A stretch of 54,889 bases of DNA from Solirubrobacterales bacterium (GCA_025450195.1 JANWHW010000006.1:1-54889); one strand, 5' to 3'. Counted from the stretch's first letter, positions 24,219 through 34,490 are shown. Numbers and translations: made by a program. The notes: generated by a model from the letters alone, not told the origin.

Positions 24219-24554
24219 ATGAGCCCTGGAAGGGCCTTTGCGCTCGCCATTTCCTTACTTGCGGCGTGTGCCGCCGTGTTCGGAGCCTTCTTCGGCTGGG
24301 TTGTGTACGCGATGGCGCAAAGCGCCGACGGCAACTACGACGGCACGGTGTCGACGGCGACAACCGTCCAATTCATCCTCGGCTGGGTTGGCATAGCCCC
24401 CGTTCTGGTGATGGCTTACTTCGTCTTTAGGGGACGCAACCATCAAGCTGTTGCGGCCCTGATCGCGGGCGTGATCGTCTGGGCCGGATGGGCCATCCTC
24501 AACGATGCGGCCGTTCATGGATGGCGGGACAGTTTCTTTCTGAGTTTCTTCTAG
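24219..24554 (+). CDS. Hypothetical small membrane protein
   Basis: A 111-residue hydrophobic protein with three likely membrane helices (about 5-33, 48-70 and 77-95). A small polar loop QSADGNYDGTVSTATTVQ separates the first two and RGRNHQ the others. The C-terminus GWRDSFFLSFF is aromatic. The ATG at 24219 gives the hydrophobic N-terminus (SPGRAFALAISLLAACAAVFG). I recognise no family. It is isolated between the copper-protein cassette and the convergent glyoxalase gene. Confidence 0.6.
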   Translation: MSPGRAFALAISLLAACAAVFGAFFGWVVYAMAQSADGNYDGTVSTATTVQFILGWVGIAPVLVMAYFVFRGRNHQAVAALIAGVIVWAGWAILNDAAVHGWRDSFFLSFF

Positions 24555-24574
24555 GGGAGTCCGGGAAACGACGC

Positions 24575-24952
24575 CTAGCTCCCAATTAACTCAATACGGT
24601 AGCCGTCGGGGTCGCGGACGAAGCAGATGCGATGGCCCTCAGTGCGCCCGCCCGGGCGGTAGGGGGGCTTTTCGGGGTCGATGCCTTCCGTGGCGAGGCG
24701 CTCCAGGGTGCCGTCGAGGTCATCGACGGCAAGCGCGATGTGGTTGTAACCGGTGCCGTGCTCGTAGGACTCGACCCCGTGGTTGTAGGTCAGCTCGAGG
24801 ATGGGGTCTTCGCCGGGCAGCCTCATGAAGACGTTGATTGCCTCATCGCCGATCGGCATTCGCGCAGCCTCCTCGAAACCGAGCTTTTCGTAGAAGGCAA
24901 CCGAGCGGTCGATGTCGCCGATGCGATAGCAGGTGTGGAGGAAAGTGACCAT
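24575..24952 (-). CDS. gloA: VOC family protein, lactoylglutathione lyase-like
   Basis: A 125-residue glyoxalase I-type metalloenzyme. Metal ligands fit His6 (LHTCYRIGD), Glu of ILELTYNHG, His of GYNHIALAVDD and Glu of GYRIELIGS. The substrate region KPPYRPGGRTEGHRICFVRDPDGY is typical of glyoxalase I (lactoylglutathione lyase, methylglyoxal detoxification). Actinobacteria lack glutathione, so another thiol adduct is likely the true substrate (inference). The 3' end has AT-rich synonymous codons (ATTGAGTTAATTGGG) compared with two severed tails upstream. Confidence 0.85.
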   Translation of the reverse strand: MVTFLHTCYRIGDIDRSVAFYEKLGFEEAARMPIGDEAINVFMRLPGEDPILELTYNHGVESYEHGTGYNHIALAVDDLDGTLERLATEGIDPEKPPYRPGGRTEGHRICFVRDPDGYRIELIGS

Positions 24953-25075
24953 GGCGCCAGGCTAACGCGATTCGCGGGAAAGCCACGTCGATGTACGGGA
25001 TTACCCGCACGATCGGGGGCAGCCTGCTCTCTGGCCGGGCTTCGGTAGCCAAGCACCCGCAGTCATGATGGTGGG

Positions 25076-25816
25076 GTGAGCGTTACTTCTGACCTGGTTC
25101 GTCGTTTCCAAACGGCGCGGCGCGACTCAAGCCTGGCTGTTCTGGAGGGATTCCATGCCCTCAAGCATGCGTTGCGCTTCGGCGCGGAGGTGCTCGAGGT
25201 GATTGCCTCAAATCCCCAGGAGCTGGAGCGAATGGCTGGTGAGCTTGCGCCAGACTTGACCGGAGATCTGGAGAAGCGGGTAGTTGCCGTTCCTCCAGAT
25301 GCACTCGCCGAGCTGGCTCCGCAAGCCCCCCGCACCGGGGTTGTCGCGATCGCTCGTCGCCCAAAGGTGGATGTGGATGAGGTGCTCCGCGATCGGCGGG
25401 CGGCTCCGTTGGTTCTGCTTGAGGACCCGCGCACGATGGGGAACATGGGCGCCTGCGTGCGCGTGGCCGCCGCCGCCGACGCTGCCGGCGTCTTCACGAC
25501 AGGCAGCAACGACCCGTGGCATCCGGACGCCCTGCGGGGTGCCGCTGGGCTGCACTTCGCTCTGCCGGTGGCCGCGGTCGAAGGGCTGCCGGAAAGCGAC
25601 CGGCCGCTTGTGGCGATCGACCCCGGTGGACAGGAGCTGCGTTCTTCTGAGCTGCCGTCCCGCGCCATCCTTGCCTTTGGCAGCGAGCGCTACGGCCTCA
25701 GCGAGGCGTTGCTGGGCCGGGCGGACATGCGCCTTGGCATACAGATGCGCGACGGTGTATCGAGCCTCAACCTCGCCACCGCGGTGGCGGCGGTGCTGTT
25801 CGCCCAACGACTCTGA
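25076..25816 (+). CDS. TrmH/SpoU family RNA 2'-O-methyltransferase
   Basis: A 246-residue SPOUT-class methyltransferase with a GTG start at 25076. The three knot motifs are visible: LLEDPRTMGNMGACVRVAAA (motif 1), SRAILAFGSERYGLSEALL (motif 2) and IQMRDGVSSLNLATAVAAVLF (motif 3). The N-terminal substrate-binding domain (LEGFHALKHALRFGAEVLEVI) is the type found in rRNA/tRNA ribose methylases. In motif 1 the insertion TMGN before MGA departs from the usual DPxNxGA. The target RNA is unknown. Confidence 0.87.
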   Translation: MSVTSDLVRRFQTARRDSSLAVLEGFHALKHALRFGAEVLEVIASNPQELERMAGELAPDLTGDLEKRVVAVPPDALAELAPQAPRTGVVAIARRPKVDVDEVLRDRRAAPLVLLEDPRTMGNMGACVRVAAAADAAGVFTTGSNDPWHPDALRGAAGLHFALPVAAVEGLPESDRPLVAIDPGGQELRSSELPSRAILAFGSERYGLSEALLGRADMRLGIQMRDGVSSLNLATAVAAVLFAQRL

Positions 25817-25967
25817 GCACGCTGCCGCGGTGCCGCCTATAACTCTCGGCTCCCGGCAAATGTCTCTGCGGTGAAACCTCCGATGCGCTGGGCAGGCGTG
25901 GCCGGTAGCGTGGAGAACATCTAGTTGGCCCCAGCCGACATCCCGTTTGTCGATGAAAGGAATTCCA

Positions 25968-26360
25968 TTGCTGGCTCTTGCCGATATCGGTTTTGGCGAA
26001 GCGCTTTTGCTTGCCCTCGAGATCTTCTTCTTCGTGATCTGGATCTGGATCCTGATCACGATTCTCAGCGACCTTTTCCGCGATCACGAAATCTCTGGCT
26101 GGGCGAAGGCGGCGTGGGTGTTGTTCCTCGTCTTCATCCCCTTCCTGGCCGCACTGATCTACCTGATAGCTCGTGGCAATGGCATGCGTGACCGGGCGAT
26201 CAAGGCGCAAGCGGAGGCAAAGCAGCATATGGACGCCTATATCCGCGAGACGGCATCCTCATCTTCAGCCGATGAGCTCCACAAGCTCAATGATCTGAAG
26301 GAGAAGGGTGCGATCACGGGGGAGGAGTTCGAGCGGGCCAAGGCCAAGCTTCTGGCCTGA
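25968..26360 (+). CDS. Membrane protein with PLDc_N-like and SHOCT domains
   Basis: A 130-residue membrane protein. I prefer the TTG at 25968 because AAAGGA lies 7 nt upstream; the ATG at 25953 would add five residues. Two helices (about 10-32 and 47-66) flank LFRDHEISGWAKAAWVL, the PLDc_N-like arrangement. The C-terminal 30 residues, ADELHKLNDLKEKGAITGEEFERAKAKLL, form a SHOCT motif, a short helical pair used for oligomerisation. Function unknown. A hairpin terminator starts right at the stop. Confidence 0.8.
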   Translation: MLALADIGFGEALLLALEIFFFVIWIWILITILSDLFRDHEISGWAKAAWVLFLVFIPFLAALIYLIARGNGMRDRAIKAQAEAKQHMDAYIRETASSSSADELHKLNDLKEKGAITGEEFERAKAKLLA

Positions 26361-26385
26361 CCTGCAAGACGAGTTGCAGGTTATT
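26360..26385 (+). terminator. Hairpin terminator after the SHOCT gene
   Basis: ACCTGCAA pairs with TTGCAGGT around a 6-nt loop GACGAG, followed by a T-rich stretch TTATTAG. It begins at the last base of the SHOCT gene stop codon and separates it from the peptidoglycan hydrolase gene. Confidence 0.65.
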
Positions 26386-26470
26386 AGCAACTCTTAACAG
26401 TTTTTAGGCAGCTTCTGTAGCCTGCGCGGCTCCCGCCGGCGCTCCGATTTTGAGGGCGGGGCGGGGGCCG

Positions 26471-27709
26471 ATGCCGGTTTCCCCCTCTACAGATCGCGCT
26501 GCGACACGAAAGCGGTTGCTGCCCGCAGCAACCCTGGTGCTGGCGATTCTGGGTGCGATAGGCGCCGCGGCTGCGGGCGCGCCCGCCGAGACCCTGCAGG
26601 AAAGGTTCGACCAGACCCAGGGCAAGCTCGACCAGGTGCGGCAAAGCCAGAGCTCGCTCACCGCGACGATCGCCGAACAGAACGCGGCGATCGACTCGAT
26701 GCTCGGCGAAGTGTCCCGTCTGCGGCAGGAACAGGCGGCGATTGAGGCTGAACTGACGGCCAAGCAGGCAGAGCTCGATCGCGCCACCGCCAAGCTGGAA
26801 GCCGATAGGCGACGGCTTGCGCGGACCCGAGCTCGCCTCCAGCGCGCGCTGAGTGTGCTGCGCGATCGCCTCGTGGCGATCTATCAGACCGGCAGCCCGG
26901 ACCTGCTGGACCTCGTGCTCGAGTCTGAGAGCTGGTCGGAGATGAGTGCCCGCGCCGACTATCTAAACCAGATCCGCGAGTACGACAACTCGGTGGCCAG
27001 TCGGGTCAAGGAGCTTCGCGATCAGGCACGGGCGGCGGTGAAGCGGATGACTGCTGTTCGGCTTCAGATCAAGCAGGCGCGCGATGAAATTGCGGTCAAG
27101 GAGCAGGAAGCCGCGGAGGCGCGTGCCTCGGCGGAGGCACGCTTCGGCGAGCTCAAGGCGGCCCAGGCCGAGCGTCGTCAGGCGCTCGAATCGCTCGAGT
27201 CTCGGGAACAGGCGCTCAACACCAACCTCTCCTCAATCTCCGAACAGATCGCGAGCACAGGCGCTCCGGCTCCGTCGGGTACGCCCGCGCCACTGACTCC
27301 GGGCGAGAGCGCCGACTACATCTCCGAAAGCCAGGCCAGCATCCCGGCCGGCGCGCCTCCTGCCGTCCAGGCAGCGATCGAAGCCGCCAACTCGATCGCC
27401 ACCACTCCCTACATCTGGGGCGGAGGCCATGGCTCCTTCGAATCTTCCGGCTATGACTGCTCGGGCGCGGTCAGCTTCGCGCTGCATGGCGGCGGCTTCC
27501 TCGAAAGCCCCCTCGACTCGACCGGCCTCTCCACCTGGGGAGAACCCGGCGCCGGGCGCTGGATCACCGTCTACGCGAATGCCGGCCATGCCTGGGCGAT
27601 CATCGCCGGCTTGGCCTTCGACACCTCGGGTGGCGCAGGCCCGCGCTGGCACCCCTCGCCGGTCAGCTCCACTGAAGGCTTCATAGCTCGCCACCCACCG
27701 GGCTACTAG
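26471..27709 (+). CDS. Coiled-coil NlpC/P60 peptidoglycan hydrolase
   Basis: A 412-residue exported cell-wall hydrolase. The ATG at 26471 leads to a signal peptide (RKRLLPAATLVLAILGAIGAAAAGAPA). Residues about 40-275 form a long PcsB/RipA-like coiled coil (LQERFDQTQGKLDQVRQSQS through LESREQALNTNLSSISEQ). A Pro/Thr linker leads to the NlpC/P60 domain with catalytic Cys in SSGYDCSGAVSFAL and His in NAGHAWAIIAGL. It should cut stem peptides during cell division or separation, with the coiled coil as a regulatory lid. A GGGGC-rich sequence precedes the start. The gene is followed by the 134-bp inverted-repeat element. Confidence 0.87.
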   Translation: MPVSPSTDRAATRKRLLPAATLVLAILGAIGAAAAGAPAETLQERFDQTQGKLDQVRQSQSSLTATIAEQNAAIDSMLGEVSRLRQEQAAIEAELTAKQAELDRATAKLEADRRRLARTRARLQRALSVLRDRLVAIYQTGSPDLLDLVLESESWSEMSARADYLNQIREYDNSVASRVKELRDQARAAVKRMTAVRLQIKQARDEIAVKEQEAAEARASAEARFGELKAAQAERRQALESLESREQALNTNLSSISEQIASTGAPAPSGTPAPLTPGESADYISESQASIPAGAPPAVQAAIEAANSIATTPYIWGGGHGSFESSGYDCSGAVSFALHGGGFLESPLDSTGLSTWGEPGAGRWITVYANAGHAWAIIAGLAFDTSGGAGPRWHPSPVSSTEGFIARHPPGY

Positions 27710-27711
27710 CC

Positions 27712-27845
27712 CAGAGCGTGCGTGGCCGGCGCATCCAGCGACCGAAGGGAGCGGTGCGAGCGCGAAGCGCGAGTTCCTCAGTCGCTCACGTGCAGAGCAC
27801 GCTTCGCTCCTTGCGTCCTTGACCTGCTTGGTCACGCACGCTCTG
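27712..27845. repeat. 134-bp element with 13-bp perfect terminal inverted repeats
   Basis: CAGAGCGTGCGTG at 27712-27724 and its complement CACGCACGCTCTG at 27833-27845 bound the element, which fills almost the whole gap between the hydrolase and acs. Inside are GGTGCGA (27753), TCCTCAGTCGC (27775), a small hairpin CGTGC-AGA-GCACG (27789-27801), and GCTCCTTGCGTCCTTG (27806-27821). The last three blocks recur around a different hairpin at 47447-47508. It looks like a non-autonomous palindromic insertion; no target-site duplication is obvious. Confidence 0.7.
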
Positions 27846-27860
27846 CAGTAGTTTTGGCAA

Positions 27861-29828
<1,968 letters not shown>

Positions 29829-29841
29829 GCGAGCCGGTCTT

Positions 29842-30642
29842 TTAGCGCCGGTCGACCATTCGCTCGACCGCGACCTCCAAGGCACCAAGCTGTTCGCGTA
29901 CGCCCTGCAGCTCGCGCAGCGCGATTGCCTCTATCGAGAGCTGCTCGGCCTCTATCTCCTCCTCCACCTCTGCGATCTCAGGGCCCAGGAAGCGCTGTGC
30001 GAAGGCGCCCGTGAGGAGCGCGACGAACCCGATGCCGATGATCAGGATCACGACAGAGACGATCTCGCCGCCGGTCGTCGTTGGGTAGATGTTCGAGCCG
30101 AGCGTTGTCATTGTGGTTATCGCCCAGTAGATCCCTTCCCAAGTGTCGAGTTGCTGGGTGTGCTTCTCGAAGGCCTCGAACAGCGCTCCGCCGCCGATTA
30201 TCGTCAGCACCGCGAGCAGAGCTGCGTAATGCAGGCCACGCAGCGAGAAGACCTCGCGCGAGAGCTGTGCGAGGCGCAGCAGGCGAAGCAGTCTCAGCAG
30301 GCGCAGGACTCGGAGCCCCTGCAGGCCGGCGGGGAGGACCGGAGGCGTGAGGAAAACGACGATCGGGCTGAGTGGGTTGTGCCGAAGCCAGGCGCGACGG
30401 TCCGGCACGACCGCGAGCATCACCACCAGCTCGACGGCAAAGGCTGTCCAGGTGACCCAGTTGAGGATTACGGCGACGGCCTCGAGCCAGCCTCCCGGCT
30501 GCGACTCGGTGATCGCGACCATCGGCAGGGTCAGTGCGGCGGCGATCAGCAGCGGCGTATTGAAGACTTCCGCAACCCGTGTGCTGCGCGCGTCCATCCC
30601 CGCTGGGTAGGGCGGGGGACTTTCGACTGTCTCAGTGCTCAT
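29842..30642 (-). CDS. Voltage-gated potassium channel-like ion transporter
   Basis: A 266-residue six-helix channel protein. The S4-like segment LRVLRLLRLLRLLRLAQLSR (110-129) has Arg at every third position. The pore helix and filter read WAITTMTTLGSNIYPTT (173-189), so the filter is TTLGSN rather than TVGYG or TVGFG. A C-terminal coiled coil (EIAEVEEEIEAEQLSIEAIALRELQGVREQL region) probably tetramerises the channel. The altered filter raises doubt about strict K+ selectivity. It begins at the ATG at 30642 and is divergent from the marR gene. Confidence 0.85.
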   Translation of the reverse strand: MSTETVESPPPYPAGMDARSTRVAEVFNTPLLIAAALTLPMVAITESQPGGWLEAVAVILNWVTWTAFAVELVVMLAVVPDRRAWLRHNPLSPIVVFLTPPVLPAGLQGLRVLRLLRLLRLLRLAQLSREVFSLRGLHYAALLAVLTIIGGGALFEAFEKHTQQLDTWEGIYWAITTMTTLGSNIYPTTTGGEIVSVVILIIGIGFVALLTGAFAQRFLGPEIAEVEEEIEAEQLSIEAIALRELQGVREQLGALEVAVERMVDRR

Positions 30643-30712
30643 CTGCGTCTGATTCGACGCACCTGCCCCGTTGCCTACCTCCGCTCGCTCGAGAAATTAA
30701 GGCACGTGAAGG

Positions 30713-30727
30713 TAGTTTGCTAAACTA
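30713..30727. promoter_or_regulatory. Palindromic operator upstream of marR
   Basis: TAGTTT-GCT-AAACTA is a perfect palindrome with a 3-bp centre, 18 bp before the marR start. Around it, GGTA and TACC extend the symmetry imperfectly (30711-30734), and TTTGCT pairs with AGCAAA just before the ATG. MarR dimers bind AT-rich sites of this size, so autoregulation and control of the downstream MFS gene are likely. Confidence 0.65.
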
Positions 30728-30745
30728 ATTACCAAGGCTAAGCAA

Positions 30746-31201
30746 ATGAGACAGGAGACGCCAACCAACTCGCTCACAGACGCGGCTGCAAGGCTGCGGC
30801 TTGCGGTTGTGCGTACGGCACGACGGCTGCGACAGGAGGCGGCGGGTGCCGGTGGCGCCGAGCTGACGCCGACTGCGGCCTCGGCTTTGGCGACGGTCGA
30901 ACGTCACGGGCCTTTGACCCCGAGTGAGCTGGCTGAGATAGAGCGCGTGAAGCGGCCGACGGCCACGCGGACCTTGCGGGTTCTGCTCGAGGCCGGGCTT
31001 GTGGACCGCACACCGGACCCTGCCGATGGCCGCAGCGCCCTGGTCAGCATCAACGCGACCGGTCGCGAGCGGCTGCGTCGCCTGCGCGGCCGCAAGAACG
31101 CCTACCTGGCTCGACGTATGCGCAACCTGCCACCCGACGACGTTCAGACCCTCGAGCGAGCGGCAGAGATCCTCGAGGGGATCTTGGAGGAGCCGCGGTG
31201 A
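30746..31201 (+). CDS. MarR family transcriptional regulator
   Basis: A 151-residue winged-helix repressor. The DNA-binding core reads LTPTAASALATVERHGPLTPSELAEIERVKRPTATRTLRVLLEAGLVDRTPDPADGRSALVSI, with the wing motif DGRSALV. It is followed by the dimerisation helix RRMRNLPPDDVQTLERAAEIL. The stop overlaps the start of the MFS exporter by GTGA, a typical regulator/efflux pair. A palindromic operator lies just upstream; the ligand is unknown. Confidence 0.93.
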   Translation: MRQETPTNSLTDAAARLRLAVVRTARRLRQEAAGAGGAELTPTAASALATVERHGPLTPSELAEIERVKRPTATRTLRVLLEAGLVDRTPDPADGRSALVSINATGRERLRRLRGRKNAYLARRMRNLPPDDVQTLERAAEILEGILEEPR

Positions 31202-32457
31202 GCGCGGCTTTCCGGCGCAGTGTCGACTCCCTCTCCGTCCCCAACTACCGCCGCTACTTCGCGGGGCAGATCGTCTCGCTCTCGGGGAACTGGATGCAGA
31301 TGGTCGCCGAGATTTGGCTGGTCCTCGAGCTGACCGAAAGTGGTGTCGCGGTTGGAATGACTACGGCGCTCCAGTTCCTGCCGATCCTCTTGTTCGGCGC
31401 CTGGGGTGGACTGCTTGCCGACCGCTTCTCCAAGCGCCGCGTCCTGATGGTCACCCAGGCGCTGATGGCTCTGCCTGCGGTCGCCCTCTTCGCCGTGACG
31501 GCGTCAGGCGCGGTCGAGGTTTGGATGGTCTTTGCCTTGGTCTTCGTGCGCGGCACGGTCAACGCGGTCGACAACCCGACCAGGCAGAGCTTCGCGATCG
31601 AGATGGTCGGCCCCAGCCGGGTCGTCAATGCGGTCAGCCTCAACAGTGTGCTGGTCCATTCGGCGCGGCTGGTGGGACCGGCACTGGCTGGGATCTTGAT
31701 CGCCACCGCCGGAGTCGCACCCTGCTTCGCCGTCAACTCACTCACCTTCGTGGCAATGATCTTCGCGCTGTGGCGGATGAATCCGGCGGAGCTGAACGTT
31801 GCCCCACTCGCCGAGCGTGAGCGGGGGGCGATCCGTGCCGGACTCCGCTATGTCCGGCAGACGCCTGAGCTGGCCGTGCCGCTGGCACTGATGGCCTTGG
31901 TCGGCACCTTCGGCCTCAACTTCCAAGTAATCCTGCCGCTGCTGGCACGTTTCAGCTTCGAGGGGGGCGCATCCGCCTACGCCATGCTGGTTGCGGCGAT
32001 GGGGGCGGGCTCGGTGATTGGCGCCTTGGCAACCGGTGCCCACGGCCGCACCGACGGCCGCTTGATCGCAGGAGCCGCACTTGCCTTCGGCGTGCTTGCT
32101 CTGCTGGCCGCCGCGATGCCAAGCCTTGCGCTTGAGGTCCCGGTGGTGGCGCTGCTGGGTGCGTCCGCGGTGACGTTCGCGGCGGCGATCAACTCCTCCC
32201 TGCAGCTCTCCGTCGAGCCCCAGATGCGCGGTCGGGTGATGGCGCTCTACTCGGTGGTGTTCCTCGGCTCGACGCCGATCGGCGGTCCTTTGGCCGGCTG
32301 GCTGGCGGAGGCCTACGATCCGCGCGTCGCGCTGCTCCTTGCCGCTTCAGCGGGTCTAGCGGCGGCCTGGGCAGCTCGCGTCACACTCATGCGCCCACGG
32401 TTAGGCGGGTCGAGCCGTCAAGAGATCCCCAGCCGCCGAGCGCGCTCGGCGGCTTGA
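31198..32457 (+). CDS. MFS exporter
   Basis: A 419-residue 12-helix transporter of the enterobactin-exporter-like (MFS_3) group. Start is GTG at 31198, overlapping the marR stop. Motif A appears as GGLLADRFSKRRVLMVTQ; the typical TRQSFAIEMVGPSRVVNAVSLNS and the C-terminal MRGRVMALYSVVFLGSTPIGGPLAGWLAE are present. A drug or siderophore is the likely substrate, but none is indicated. The last 40 bp overlap the convergent mtaD gene. Confidence 0.92.
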   Translation: MSAAFRRSVDSLSVPNYRRYFAGQIVSLSGNWMQMVAEIWLVLELTESGVAVGMTTALQFLPILLFGAWGGLLADRFSKRRVLMVTQALMALPAVALFAVTASGAVEVWMVFALVFVRGTVNAVDNPTRQSFAIEMVGPSRVVNAVSLNSVLVHSARLVGPALAGILIATAGVAPCFAVNSLTFVAMIFALWRMNPAELNVAPLAERERGAIRAGLRYVRQTPELAVPLALMALVGTFGLNFQVILPLLARFSFEGGASAYAMLVAAMGAGSVIGALATGAHGRTDGRLIAGAALAFGVLALLAAAMPSLALEVPVVALLGASAVTFAAAINSSLQLSVEPQMRGRVMALYSVVFLGSTPIGGPLAGWLAEAYDPRVALLLAASAGLAAAWAARVTLMRPRLGGSSRQEIPSRRARSAA

Positions 32458-33725
32458 GCGACGATCTCGGGCGCACCCTCGATCTCTCCGCTTCGCATCA
32501 GCGCTCGGCCGCCGACGACCGTCGTATCGACGATCGATCCACTCGCCGCGTAGACGAGGGCAGAGGCGAGCTCGCCGGGGCCGAGCTCGTAGGCGTTGTG
32601 GCGCAGCAGCAGGAAGTCAGCCGGCCCTCCCACCTTGAGTGCATCACAACTTCGGGGAGATGCCCCCTTTTCATGATGCGCGCGGGGGTTGGCGTCAGTG
32701 AGCAGTGGAGCGCGAGCACCGGTGGCAAGCTCCAGCGCCTCCGCGGCAGGCAAGACCGTCGGATCGCCCGCGGTATGGCGCTGAATCAGCGCGAATGCCT
32801 TCAGGTCGGAGAAGAGGTCGAGGGAGTCATTGGAGCCGGCGCCATCGGTGCCGAGCCCGACCGCGACCCTCGCTTCGCGGGCCGCTGGGTAGGGAAAGGG
32901 GCCACCGACCGCGAGCTTCAGGTTGGCGACCGGGTTGGTGACGACGGTGCAGCCTCGGGCTGCGATCAGCTCCAGCTCCTCGCGGTCGAGCCAGACTCCG
33001 TGGGCGAGGACCGTGCGCTCGCCCAGCAAGCCCAGCCGGTCGAGGTAGGCACCCGGCCGCACGCCGTGCGCCGCAATGCAGTCGCGCACCTCGCTCTCGG
33101 TCTCGGAGAGGTGGATTTGGACGGGCAGAGATCGCTCCGCTGCCTGCTCGGCCGTCCAGCGCAGCAGCGCTTCGCTCACCGTGTAGATCGCGTGGGGGGC
33201 CAGGGCTCTTCCGATTCGCGGTCCAAAGCCTTCGAGCTCCTCCAGGTCACGCAGCGCCGAAGCCTGCGTTCCCGCTGTATCGCCGTTGACGTCGAACAGC
33301 GGCCCTCCGATCGTCGCCCGCAGCCCCGCATCCTCGACTGCTCGTGCGGTTGCCGCCGGCTGCCAGTACATGTCCCAGAAGCGTGCGGTGCCGGTGCGGA
33401 TCATCTCCAGGCAGGCCAGGCGAGTGCCCCAGTAGACGTCCTCGGCCTCGATCCTTGCCTCAACCGGCCAGACCACCTCCCGGAGCCACCTCATCAGTGG
33501 CAGGTCTCCGCCATGGCCGCGGAACAGCGTCATCGCGGCATGGGTGTGACCATTGACCATCGCCGGCACCAGCGGTGCGCCCGCCGCCTCGATGACCTCA
33601 TCGCCGGGATTGGGGATGACGTTGGGGCCGATCTCCGCGATGGTCCCGTCCTGACAGCGGACGCCGACCGTTCCGCCATCCAGTACCGCGCCGCGCACGG
33701 TCAGCGGTTTCGTCTCTTCACTCAT
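32418..33725 (-). CDS. mtaD: 5'-methylthioadenosine/S-adenosylhomocysteine deaminase
   Basis: A 435-residue amidohydrolase that deaminates MTA (or SAH) to methylthioinosine. Zinc ligands are NGHTHAAM, the His of QIHLSETESEV, AHGVWLD and the Asp of GLGTDGAGSNDSLDLF. The start is taken at ATG 33725 (SEETKPLTVRG); a TTG 15 bp upstream is possible. Between ANPR and KVGGPADF is an unusual stretch (AHHEKGASPRSCDAL) encoded by a small nested palindrome (32641-32679), where relatives run straight from the helix to the GGPADF strand. With the phosphorylase at 33784 it forms an MTA salvage pair. Confidence 0.87.
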   Translation of the reverse strand: MSEETKPLTVRGAVLDGGTVGVRCQDGTIAEIGPNVIPNPGDEVIEAAGAPLVPAMVNGHTHAAMTLFRGHGGDLPLMRWLREVVWPVEARIEAEDVYWGTRLACLEMIRTGTARFWDMYWQPAATARAVEDAGLRATIGGPLFDVNGDTAGTQASALRDLEELEGFGPRIGRALAPHAIYTVSEALLRWTAEQAAERSLPVQIHLSETESEVRDCIAAHGVRPGAYLDRLGLLGERTVLAHGVWLDREELELIAARGCTVVTNPVANLKLAVGGPFPYPAAREARVAVGLGTDGAGSNDSLDLFSDLKAFALIQRHTAGDPTVLPAAEALELATGARAPLLTDANPRAHHEKGASPRSCDALKVGGPADFLLLRHNAYELGPGELASALVYAASGSIVDTTVVGGRALMRSGEIEGAPEIVAQAAERARRLGIS

Positions 33726-33783
33726 GAGTAGGGCCCCCAAGGAGACTCGATGCCGCGTAAAGACACAAACCCGCCTCGGTCCC

Positions 33784-34446
33784 TCATGCGACCAGCGTCG
33801 TCAGCACCGTGGCAAGGGCGTCCCGGAGCCTTGCGGCGTTGGCACAGCGATCCCTTTCCAGCGCTTCGATGGACAGCGGCTTCGGGCCAACCCCGTTCGC
33901 CAGGTTGTCGACGACGCAGACTGCGGCGTAGCGCAGCCCCAGCTCGCCGGCCACGATGCACTCCGAAGCCAGCGTCATCCCGACCAGGTCGGCGTGGGCG
34001 GCGATCAGGCGGATCTCGGCTGGAGTCTCGAAACGGGGCCCGTCCGTCTGCCAGTAGACGCCACCGTCACGGAGCGCAGTTGGCGCTTTTGCGGCCCAAG
34101 CGGAGAGAAGCGCGTCTCGCCAGCCGAGATCGAAGCCGGGTGTCTTGTGACCGCGTGCGTCGTCGAAGACGGAGACGCTGGTCTGCAGCGAGATGAAATC
34201 GTTCGGGCAGACGAAGCTCCCCACCGCAAGCTCGGGGTGCAGCGAGCCGACCGAGCTGATCGCCAGCACCCGGTCGCATCCGGCGTCCACCACCGCCCGC
34301 ATGTTGGCGGCGTGGTCGATGAGGTGAGGCGGGCGATACGTCCCGGGGCCATGGCGCTGCAGCACGAGTGGTCCCTGAGCCTCCGCGACTGGGATGATCT
34401 CCGCGCCACCGGGCCCGAGCGCGTTGCTGCCGATGATCACGCCCAA
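33784..34446 (-). CDS. mtiP: S-methyl-5'-thioinosine phosphorylase
   Basis: A 220-residue purine nucleoside phosphorylase-fold enzyme of the MTAP/PNP type. It contains LQRHGPGTYRPPHLIDHAANM, ISSVGSLHPELAVGSFVCPNDFI, the purine-site GPRFETPAEI and GMTLASECIVAGELGLRYA with the catalytic-site Met/Glu region. It starts at TTG 34446; the GTG at 34440 is possible. About 220 residues is short compared with 250-290 for MTAP. It lies 58 bp upstream of mtaD on the same strand: deamination of MTA followed by phosphorolysis of MTI is the known two-step route when MTAP is absent, so I name it an MTI phosphorylase by context. Confidence 0.78.
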   Translation of the reverse strand: MGVIIGSNALGPGGAEIIPVAEAQGPLVLQRHGPGTYRPPHLIDHAANMRAVVDAGCDRVLAISSVGSLHPELAVGSFVCPNDFISLQTSVSVFDDARGHKTPGFDLGWRDALLSAWAAKAPTALRDGGVYWQTDGPRFETPAEIRLIAAHADLVGMTLASECIVAGELGLRYAAVCVVDNLANGVGPKPLSIEALERDRCANAARLRDALATVLTTLVA

Positions 34447-34490
34447 TCGTCCGATTTGACGATCCTATTCCCGGGTAGGGATGGTCGGGC

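Noticed and set aside
26386-26470. Possible c-di-AMP riboswitch before the NlpC/P60 gene
   Set aside because: Such riboswitches are common before wall hydrolases, but the gap after the terminator is far too short for the known fold.
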